Shown here: positions 26,323 through 33,103 of the stretch, one piece after another | How the letters are laid out: each line of letters opens with the position of its first letter | Numbering within the stretch: the stretch's first letter is position 1 | Position numbers and translations under genes: made by a program | Notes under the pieces: model-generated | What the model was told of the DNA's origin: nothing | Databases searched by the model: none | What the model saw: only the letters and a program-made list of their open reading frames with translations | NCBI RefSeq assembly: GCF_900109375.1 | Contig: NZ_FOAB01000003.1 | Location: 272,830-336,829, forward strand | Length of the DNA stretch: 64,000 nt | DNA from: Aquimarina amphilecti | GTDB lineage: Bacteria; Bacteroidota; Bacteroidia; Flavobacteriales; Flavobacteriaceae | Direction: 5' to 3'

Positions 26323-26505
26323 TTATTCACATGCAATTATTTCCATACACTCTCCTGGATCTGCTTTTCCATTATCATTAGAGTCTTCTAAGCAGTCACA
26401 TTGTGCTGTATCGCCGCTTCCAAAAGAAGTATTAATATATTGTGTTCCTCCGTAAATATTACTTAATCCAATTTTCTCGATTTTTAAACTTTCAAATTTT
26501 TCCAT
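26323..26505 (-). CDS. Grasp-with-spasm precursor peptide 1 (GG leader, EF-hand-like core)
   Basis: This is a 60-residue peptide. Leader MEKFESLKIEKIGLSNIYGG ends in GG, followed by a 40-residue core with four cysteines and the loop EDSNDNGKADPGE. D1, N3, N5, G6, A8, E12 fit an EF-hand calcium loop. The second peptide has the same loop at the same place, so the acidic cluster is conserved while the rest differs. It is the first gene after the 232-bp leader region downstream of the sigma factor. It should be modified by the ATP-grasp/SPASM pair. Confidence 0.75.
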   Translation of the reverse strand: MEKFESLKIEKIGLSNIYGGTQYINTSFGSGDTAQCDCLEDSNDNGKADPGECMEIIACE

Positions 26506-26574
26506 GTTGTTTTTAATTTAAAATAATTTGCACCTACTCTATTTTATCTAAAGGCTTTTCGGTTTCCGCCTTGT

Positions 26575-26594
26575 CCGTTGCGCAACGGTTTTTT
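26575..26594 (+). other. Perfect 14-bp palindrome with adjacent T run upstream of the precursor genes
   Basis: CCGTTGCGCAACGG (26575-26588) is followed on the plus strand by six T. As DNA it is a GC-rich palindrome in an A/T-rich gap. As RNA it makes a stable hairpin in the leader of the precursor genes (minus) or a terminator shape on the plus strand, where no gene needs one. An inverted repeat TAGGGTCT (26622-26629)/AGACCCTA (26667-26674) flanks it on the upstream side. Its role is unknown. Confidence 0.45.
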
Positions 26595-26737
26595 ATTTAG
26601 ATTATCTATACCGTAAGATTGTAGGGTCTTTTGGATTTATATCTTATATTATAATTATAGAGCTTTAGACCCTATACTTCGAGAACTTAAGTCCTTATAT
26701 TAGTAACTAAGCTTAACAAAGCCCTACTAAACAACTG

Positions 26738-27304
26738 CTATGCTATTAATTCGGCATAGATAGGATCGTTTTGTACCATCTGAAATAAACGATCTTTAAT
26801 CATACACTTCTTTTTTCTGGTATACCCTTCTGTATACCCAGTACTATTAGCAATGTCACGCATGCTTTTTCCTTCAAAAAATAATCCCAATACCAATCTG
26901 CTGCTATCCGTAAGTTTAGTTATATGTCTATAAAACACTTCTTCTTGATCCCTATTGGTTATCTTATCGTACAAAGACGTATCATTGTCCTCTGCTTTTT
27001 GAACAATAGGCTCGCTGTATTCTAACATCCTTTTTTTTCTTGATTGATTCTTCCAAATATTTTTACAAACTCCTATAAAATATGCATGAATCGACTGGTG
27101 CAGTTCTAGATCCCCTGTTCGTAATTTGTGGTATACTAATATCATTGCTTCCTGAAAAACATCTTCTACATCCTCGGTTGTGCCCTGGTATTTTAGAATA
27201 ATCTTTCTAACAGCTGGAAAGTTTTTCTTATAAAATGATTTTAGGACATCGTTATTACCTAAGATGATTCCTTCTACGATATATTGATTTTTTGTTGAGT
27301 TCAT
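26738..27304 (-). CDS. ECF-type RNA polymerase sigma factor
   Basis: This is a 188-residue sigma-70 family protein. Region 2 is around residues 25-90 (YQGTTEDVEDVFQEAMILVYHKL, with HAYFIGVCKNIWKNQSRKKR), and region 4 is near 125-175 (LGLFFEGKSMRDIANSTGY and ARKK-like TEGYTRKKKCMIKDRLF). No anti-sigma gene is adjacent. It is the first gene upstream of the peptide-modification operon on the same strand and probably controls it. A copy of its last 34 bases lies at 22295-22332. A 412-bp gap separates it from the divergent TPR-AraC gene. Confidence 0.92.
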   Translation of the reverse strand: MNSTKNQYIVEGIILGNNDVLKSFYKKNFPAVRKIILKYQGTTEDVEDVFQEAMILVYHKLRTGDLELHQSIHAYFIGVCKNIWKNQSRKKRMLEYSEPIVQKAEDNDTSLYDKITNRDQEEVFYRHITKLTDSSRLVLGLFFEGKSMRDIANSTGYTEGYTRKKKCMIKDRLFQMVQNDPIYAELIA

Positions 27305-27538
27305 GTGTTATTTTCCTTTACTTTTTTACTCTTTTCCTTTAAAATTTGAATGCAAAACCCTTATCGATGACAACAGACATCGTTTATAGAACTTCACAAC
27401 CCTTGGTAGCAACAGCTTATTTAAAAAACTTCAATTATTGAGTTATTAGGATCGGACTAATTAGCTTAATTTTTAGACACTAAACTTTTTAAGCGCATTA
27501 CGGAATCCTATAAGATTATTATTAATTTTTATAGTAGT

Positions 27539-27572
27539 TTTGTTACTGATCAGATTTTTGAACTACCTTTTG
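27539..27572 (+). promoter_or_regulatory. Possible promoter of the second TPR-AraC gene
   Basis: TTTG at 27539-27542, a 21-bp spacer, then TACCTTTTG at 27564-27572. The -7 box has one extra T compared with TAnnTTTG. The predicted start lies about 140 bp before the ATG at 27717, so the twin palindromes at 27623-27660 would be inside the leader. The rest of the 412-bp gap shows no gene. Confidence 0.4.
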
Positions 27573-27622
27573 TCATGGCAAATATATGTACGAGAATTAC
27601 GTTAATGCAAGGAAAGATGGTT

Positions 27623-27660
27623 TCAATTCATAAATTGAGGATTACCAATTCATAAATTGA
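27623..27660 (+). promoter_or_regulatory. Twin palindromes upstream of the second TPR-AraC gene
   Basis: TCAATTCATAAATTGA (27623-27638) is a perfect dyad (TCAATT/AATTGA around CATA). CAATTCATAAATTGA recurs at 27646-27660. The copies are identical over 15 bp and start 22 bp apart, two helical turns. This is a typical arrangement for two bound regulator dimers. It may bind the AraC-type protein encoded 57 bp downstream, but no copy was seen upstream of the paralogue at 20571. Confidence 0.6.
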
Positions 27661-27716
27661 AAGTATATTATTTAAGTATATAAATCAGTTATTCTGGTTA
27701 AAAGAGAACCTTTTAG

Positions 27717-29459
27717 ATGAGAATATATCAACAGCAGAAAAAAAAGAACAATAATGATAGGAAACTTTTATGTCTATCTATCTCATTTTCTTGTTTAGTT
27801 TTTTTTACTAGTCTAACCGCTCAAGTAAATATTTCAATAGATTCTTTATACGATAAAACATTAGAAGAATTAGAAAAAAGTTATAATCTTTATCGGGGGG
27901 ATTCATTGATGTCTAAAATATATGCTAATTCCTATTTGAAAAAAGCGAAAAAGGAGAAAGATGAATTGGTTATTGCAAATGGGTATAAATTATTATCGGA
28001 AATATCAGAAAACCCTTTAAAAATAAAGTATTTAGATAGTATAATTCACATAACAGAAGATAAACAAAATAAAAAATTCCCTAGTTTAGCTTATTTAAGA
28101 AAAGGAGTCTATTATTTTGATAATCTGGAATATAACAAGGCATTAAACTTGTATTTGGAAGCATTAAAATTCGCTAAAATTAATCGGAATAAATTTTATG
28201 AAATAGCTATAAAACATAATATAGGACTTCTAAAAAAAAATTTAGGAGAAGAAAAAGAAGCCTTAGTTTTATTTAAAGAGAATCTGAATGTAATTAAAAG
28301 TGACACAAATGATATAGATCTAAAAGGGTCACTTAACAGCACATTATTTGCTATTTCGGATTCATTTTTAAGATTAAAGTTTCCAGATTCTGCTAAGAAA
28401 TATATTCATTCTGGTTTAGCTAAAAGTCATAAAAGTAATGACGAAGATTTATATACTAGTTTTTTAGCTTTAAACGGAATTCAGAATCGAATGCAAAATG
28501 ATTATAAAAAAGCTCTAGACTCCTTGATCAAAGCTAAAGTACGAATTGAGCAATCCAATAATTATGAAGCGAATAAAACAATAATTTACCTTCAAATAGC
28601 CAAAGTTCTACTTAAAATCAATCGGGGAAATGAAGCAGTTTCCTATTTAAAAAAAATTGATTTTCTAACAAATGATGAAAACTTTTCCATAGACATAAGA
28701 GATAGTTATGAATTATTAATTGATTATTATAGAAGATCGAATGATAAGAATAATCAAATAAAATACTTGAATAAATTGATTCATTTTGATAGTGTTTTTA
28801 ATATTAATAATAAGAATATAAAATCAAATATCGTAAGACATTATGATTATAAAGAATTAATTAATGAACGAAATACTGCTATTAATCAACTAAAGAAAAG
28901 TAAGAGAAGGTCTGATAGTGGGATCATATTGTCCTTTTTAATTATCTTCTTATTGTTAGTTTTAATTTTCTTTTACTACAGAAAAAAGAAAATTTATCAG
29001 AGTAAATTTGAAAAACTTATTGAGGAAAAGAAAATAGTAGAACCTCAAATTTCTTATCAGGAAGAAAATAATATTTCTAAGGTTTCGTCAGAACTAGATA
29101 TAGATGAGGAAATAGTAAAAGATATATTATATAAATTAAAGACTTTTGAAGAAAAAAATAGATTTTTAAAATCAGGATTAAAAATGGATGCTCTAGCTAA
29201 ATCATTTTGTACAAATTCAACATATTTGTCTAAAATAATCAATATAAATAAACAGAAAAACTTCAGTCAGTATATAAACGATTTAAGGATTAATTTCTGT
29301 GTAAACAAATTGAGAAATGACCCGAAATTTAGATTGTATTCGATAAAAGCTATAGCTTTTGAAGTTGGATTTACTAGTATACAATCCTTTAATCGTGCAT
29401 TTTTAAAACAAACAGGAATACATGCTTCTTACTTTATAAAAAAAATTGATAATCAATAA
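27717..29459 (+). CDS. TPR-containing membrane-bound AraC-type regulator (copy 2)
   Basis: This is a 580-residue paralogue of the protein at 20571. It has an N-terminal hydrophobic segment (CLSISFSCLVFFTSLTAQ), TPR helices over about 60-350, a transmembrane helix near 403-423 (GIILSFLIIFLLLVLIFFYY), and a C-terminal AraC-type HTH: ALAKSFCTNSTYLSKIININ and IKAIAFEVGFTSIQSFNRAF. It is divergent from the ECF sigma gene and likely regulates the peptide-modification operon, with or against the sigma factor. That is an inference from position. Confidence 0.88.
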   Translation: MRIYQQQKKKNNNDRKLLCLSISFSCLVFFTSLTAQVNISIDSLYDKTLEELEKSYNLYRGDSLMSKIYANSYLKKAKKEKDELVIANGYKLLSEISENPLKIKYLDSIIHITEDKQNKKFPSLAYLRKGVYYFDNLEYNKALNLYLEALKFAKINRNKFYEIAIKHNIGLLKKNLGEEKEALVLFKENLNVIKSDTNDIDLKGSLNSTLFAISDSFLRLKFPDSAKKYIHSGLAKSHKSNDEDLYTSFLALNGIQNRMQNDYKKALDSLIKAKVRIEQSNNYEANKTIIYLQIAKVLLKINRGNEAVSYLKKIDFLTNDENFSIDIRDSYELLIDYYRRSNDKNNQIKYLNKLIHFDSVFNINNKNIKSNIVRHYDYKELINERNTAINQLKKSKRRSDSGIILSFLIIFLLLVLIFFYYRKKKIYQSKFEKLIEEKKIVEPQISYQEENNISKVSSELDIDEEIVKDILYKLKTFEEKNRFLKSGLKMDALAKSFCTNSTYLSKIININKQKNFSQYINDLRINFCVNKLRNDPKFRLYSIKAIAFEVGFTSIQSFNRAFLKQTGIHASYFIKKIDNQ

Positions 29460-29543
29460 TTTAGGTGTTTTTTTTTTAAATACCATTTTATAAATTGGAT
29501 CATATATAAGGCAAAATGGCAATAAAGAATGTAAAATTTTAAA

Positions 29544-29551
29544 TAGCTTTG
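29544..29551 (+). promoter_or_regulatory. Promoter -7 box of the Thr-rich peptide gene
   Basis: TAGCTTTG is a perfect match to TAnnTTTG, 20 bp before the ATG at 29572. No good -33 TTG stands at the right distance. With the terminator at 29776 it defines a one-gene transcript of about 245 nt. Confidence 0.6.
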
Positions 29552-29571
29552 TGAGATAAATATTTATAAAC

Positions 29572-29757
29572 ATGAAAATAAAAAACAAGAAGAAATTAGT
29601 TTTAAAAAAAACCGTGGTATCAAATTTGGATAGGACTTCTATGCAAAGAATTAATGGAGGGGGTACTCTTACAACCTTAACAAATAATCCTACCACTGGG
29701 ATTAGTATGCAGGGTACAGGAAATAATACTGCTACTAATACAGCCGGTACGGCTTAA
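29572..29757 (+). CDS. Lanthipeptide-like precursor peptide, Thr-rich core without cysteine
   Basis: This is a 61-residue peptide. The leader KKLVLKKTVVSNLDRTSMQR followed by INGG has the pattern of Bacteroidota class I lanthipeptide precursors (K-L-x-L-K-K-x-x-V/I-S-x-L, ending GG). The core is about 31 residues with 11 Thr, several Asn and Gly, and no Cys, so no lanthionine can form within it. Dehydration or other Thr modification is possible. No LanB, LanC or transporter gene is nearby. A terminator follows directly. Confidence 0.75.
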   Translation: MKIKNKKKLVLKKTVVSNLDRTSMQRINGGGTLTTLTNNPTTGISMQGTGNNTATNTAGTA

Positions 29758-29775
29758 TAATTAGAATTTCAATTA

Positions 29776-29803
29776 AAATGGAACCATCATAGGTTCCATT
29801 TTT
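29776..29803 (+). terminator. Terminator after the Thr-rich peptide gene
   Basis: AAATGGAACC (29776-29785) pairs perfectly with GGTTCCATTT (29792-29801) around a 6-nt loop, ending in a T run. It separates the peptide gene from the prolyl oligopeptidase gene. Partial read-through would let one promoter serve both at different levels. Confidence 0.85.
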
Positions 29804-29826
29804 AAATAATTTGTACTTTGTTAGAT

Positions 29827-31980
29827 ATGTTAAGAAAGAAATTTAGGTATGTTTTCGTTTTGATATTTATTGTAAGTCTTGGTTGCAAGGATAAGCAATC
29901 AATAAACAAGAAATTTATAGGAACCACATCAAATAATTATCATGGTCAAATAATTTTTGACGAATATAGAAAACTTGAGAATTTAAAAGATTCCTCAGTA
30001 ATAAAATGGTTCAAAAATCAAAGTGTAAGGAGTAATAAAATATTAGAGAATATACCTAATAGCCCCCAATTGGTTTCATTACAAAAAGAAATTTTAGGTA
30101 CTCAAAATGAGTTCGTAAGTAATGTTTTAATAACGAAAAACAATAAGTTCTTTTATTTTAAAAGACTTTCAACTCAAAAATTTTCAGACCTTTATTACAA
30201 GAATGGATTAAACGGGGAAGAAACATATCTATTTGGTTCTTCGGATATAGAAAAAGATTTCTATATAAGTTATTTTCGCCCTGATTGGAACGGAAATAAA
30301 GTTATAATAGCTTTTTCAAAAAACGGAGATGAGTTTTCTGAATTGAGAGTTCTGGATGTAAAGTCGAAAACTTTATTACCTTTAAAAATTTCTAATTGTT
30401 TACCATCATATGGAGGTGCTTATTGGTCACCAAATAGCGAAGCTATATTATATAATAAGGTTAGAAATACAAAGGATAAGAAAGATGCCTATATGGATAT
30501 GGAATTTATTTATCACCCTTTAAATTCATCTCCAAGAAAAATGTTTTCACGAATAAATAATCCAGATATTGAGATGAAGCCTGTGGATATTCCAATTGTA
30601 TATATTGAGGATCCTGATGAGAAATTCTTTTTCGGAGCAGTAGCTGGAGCTACTATTTATCAAGATTATTATTACACTAGTATTGAAAATATTGAAAATA
30701 ATAAAAAAGAATGGAAGAAACTTTTTTCCAAGAAAGATAAGGTAACATCGTTTGTAAGAGATAAAGATAGTGTGATTTATATCTCTTCTTTAAACGCTTC
30801 TAATTTTCAGATTTGTAAGACATCTTTAAGTTCTCCAGACACAAATAATCCAAGAATCATTGTTCCAATGAAAAAAAATGAGATTATTAGAAGTCTTAGG
30901 TTGATAAAGGAAGGAATAGTATATACTACAATTAAAAATGGAGTAGAAGCCAAAATTTTCCTAATAGATTCTCTTAACAAAACGAAGGAATTAACAATAC
31001 CTGTTAAAGCAGGAAACATATCCGTTCAAACCAAAGGAAAAAAATATAACTATTTATCAATTATTGTTGAAGGTTGGTTAAGTGATAGAAAGAGATATGA
31101 ATACGATTTTGAAGAGAAAAAATTTAAGAAAGCTGAAATTAGTAAAATAAGTAGTTATTACAATACTGATGATTTTGAAGTAAAAGAACTTGAAATCCCG
31201 TCACATGATGGGAACTCGGTTCCGTTATCTTTAATTTATAAAAAGAGTGTTGAGCTTAATAGTCACAACTCGGTTCTGATGATAGCGTATGGAGCATACG
31301 GAGTTTCTATTACTCCATCTTTTAGTGAGAAAATTTTGACTTGGGTAAGTGAAGGTGGAGTTTTTGCGGTATCTCATGTAAGAGGAGGTAGAGAAAAAGG
31401 CGATTTATGGTATAAAAATGGGTTTAAAAATACAAAGGCTAATAGTTGGAAAGATTTAATCTCAAGTGCCGAATATTTAATAGAGAAGAAATATACCTCC
31501 GAAGGTAGAATAGCTATTAATGGGGCTAGTGCGGGTGCAATAACAATTGGACGTGCTATGACTGAAAGACCAGATTTGTTTGGGGCTTCCATTATTGATG
31601 TTGGATTTCTAAATATGATAAGAGCAGAAACTGGATATAATGGAAAGAATAACACCAAGGAATTTGGAACTGTTGAAAACAAAGAAGAGTTTCAATATTT
31701 AATGGAAATGGATTCATATTATCATATTGAAAAAGGAAAAGAGTATCCTGCCTCATTAATTACATCAGGAATTAATGATTCAAGGGTTCCACCATGGCAT
31801 TCTGCTAAGTTTGCTGCAAAACTTCAAGATTTTAGTGAAAATAAAACTCCTATTTTACTTAAAATAGATTTTGATACTGGCCATAGCAACACAGCAAGTG
31901 ATAAACGTTTGGAAAGTGTAACTAATGTTTTATCTTTTGCATTTTGGCAAACAGGTCATCCAGATTATCAACCTAAATAG
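29827..31980 (+). CDS. Prolyl oligopeptidase family lipoprotein (S9)
   Basis: This is an exported serine peptidase of about 717 residues. The N-terminal lipoprotein signal MLRKKFRYVFVLIFIVSLGC ends at the lipobox Cys. The beta-propeller (residues about 60-420) is followed by the alpha/beta hydrolase domain with INGASAGAITIG (nucleophile Ser near 568), GINDSRVPPWHS (Asp near 650) and DTGHSNTAS (His near 684). I chose the ATG at 29827; a TTG at 29818 also opens the frame. Family members cleave after proline in short peptides. Because it follows a precursor-like peptide it might process that peptide, an inference only. Confidence 0.93.
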   Translation: MLRKKFRYVFVLIFIVSLGCKDKQSINKKFIGTTSNNYHGQIIFDEYRKLENLKDSSVIKWFKNQSVRSNKILENIPNSPQLVSLQKEILGTQNEFVSNVLITKNNKFFYFKRLSTQKFSDLYYKNGLNGEETYLFGSSDIEKDFYISYFRPDWNGNKVIIAFSKNGDEFSELRVLDVKSKTLLPLKISNCLPSYGGAYWSPNSEAILYNKVRNTKDKKDAYMDMEFIYHPLNSSPRKMFSRINNPDIEMKPVDIPIVYIEDPDEKFFFGAVAGATIYQDYYYTSIENIENNKKEWKKLFSKKDKVTSFVRDKDSVIYISSLNASNFQICKTSLSSPDTNNPRIIVPMKKNEIIRSLRLIKEGIVYTTIKNGVEAKIFLIDSLNKTKELTIPVKAGNISVQTKGKKYNYLSIIVEGWLSDRKRYEYDFEEKKFKKAEISKISSYYNTDDFEVKELEIPSHDGNSVPLSLIYKKSVELNSHNSVLMIAYGAYGVSITPSFSEKILTWVSEGGVFAVSHVRGGREKGDLWYKNGFKNTKANSWKDLISSAEYLIEKKYTSEGRIAINGASAGAITIGRAMTERPDLFGASIIDVGFLNMIRAETGYNGKNNTKEFGTVENKEEFQYLMEMDSYYHIEKGKEYPASLITSGINDSRVPPWHSAKFAAKLQDFSENKTPILLKIDFDTGHSNTASDKRLESVTNVLSFAFWQTGHPDYQPK

Positions 31981-31988
31981 TTAAATTT

Positions 31989-32993
31989 TTGAAAATATCT
32001 CAGGATTGGAATTCGTTTTGTCAGTGTATTGATCTAGCCAATAAGATATACGATAGTTTTAAATTGACAGCATTAGTCAAGGCAAAAATTAAAAGCCCAA
32101 AGAGCTCAGCTGCATTATGGGCTAGAGTAGAAAATGCTGATGGAGGTATTGATTTCTTTGATGACATGACCGATAGGCGTATCCAATCGTCTCAATGGAT
32201 GAAATATGTAGTTAACGGTATAATTGATATAAATTCATCTAAACTCTATTTGGGAGGATTTTGCACGAATCAAGGAGAGTTTTATTTTAAAAGCTTCAGA
32301 CTTTTTTTATCAAACAAAAAAGAAACGGAGGAAGTGATAATTAATAACCCCAATTTTGATAAAGTTAAAAGTCAATTGTTAGTTCCTGGATGGACTCAAG
32401 GAATTGGTAAGAAAACACCTAATCAAATATTAGAATATAATTTTATTTCTGAAGTCTCCGAATACAATAAAGAATCTCATTTAAAAATCACTTACACTGA
32501 CAATTTTAAAAACTTAAAAGATTACGATTGTGAAGTATATGAGTTACTCAGGATGTTAGAGGATGTAAGCATAAGAATGATTAGATCTATCCAAAATCTA
32601 ACTATTGATCAATTGGATTATAGAATAAATCTTACATCAAACTCCATAGCCCTATTAATAATGCATATTTCCGCAGTTGAATCATTTTATCAGGTTTTTA
32701 CATTTGAAAACAGGACATTCAATAATACTGAAAAAAAGAGATTTGAATCAATTTTGAAAATGGATGGTAAAGCACAAGAAACGTTTGTCAATTTGAATAT
32801 TGAGTACTACATTTCTTATTTTCATGAGATTAGAAGCAAAACTCTAGAAAATTTTAAGAAAAAAAGTAATGGTTGGTTAAAAAATAGACCATCCATCTCT
32901 GATAAAAACAACCATTATCACTGGCTTCATGTATTAGAACACCAATCTTATCACATTGGGCAAATTGAATTATTGAAGAAATTAATAAATTAA
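31989..32993 (+). CDS. DinB-fold protein with an N-terminal domain shared with the neighbouring protease
   Basis: The 334-residue frame opens with TTG 9 bp after the previous stop. Residues 1-110 (DWNSFCQCIDL, AALWARVENADGG, FFDDMTDRRI, LYLGGFCTNQGEFYFKSFRL) align with residues about 27-140 of the S8 protease at 33104 and look like a jelly-roll binding module. The C-terminal part (about 180-334) is a DinB-like four-helix bundle with the metal-binding histidines in IMHISAVESFY and HVLEHQSYHIGQIE. It has no signal peptide, unlike the protease. DinB-fold proteins are often thiol transferases or metal-dependent hydrolases. The role here is unknown. Confidence 0.72.
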   Translation: MKISQDWNSFCQCIDLANKIYDSFKLTALVKAKIKSPKSSAALWARVENADGGIDFFDDMTDRRIQSSQWMKYVVNGIIDINSSKLYLGGFCTNQGEFYFKSFRLFLSNKKETEEVIINNPNFDKVKSQLLVPGWTQGIGKKTPNQILEYNFISEVSEYNKESHLKITYTDNFKNLKDYDCEVYELLRMLEDVSIRMIRSIQNLTIDQLDYRINLTSNSIALLIMHISAVESFYQVFTFENRTFNNTEKKRFESILKMDGKAQETFVNLNIEYYISYFHEIRSKTLENFKKKSNGWLKNRPSISDKNNHYHWLHVLEHQSYHIGQIELLKKLIN

Positions 32994-33103
32994 TAACTGG
33001 TAATCTATTTGCTTAAATATCATGATTTTCTTTGAAAGAATAAATTTGACTATACAATTCATAATCATAATAAAGGGAATTCAATACTAATAAAAGTAAT
33101 ATC

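Noticed and set aside
26575..26594. Palindrome plus T run as a plus-strand terminator
   Set aside because: No plus-strand gene ends upstream of it; the nearest plus-strand gene ends at 22274. It was kept as an unexplained structure.
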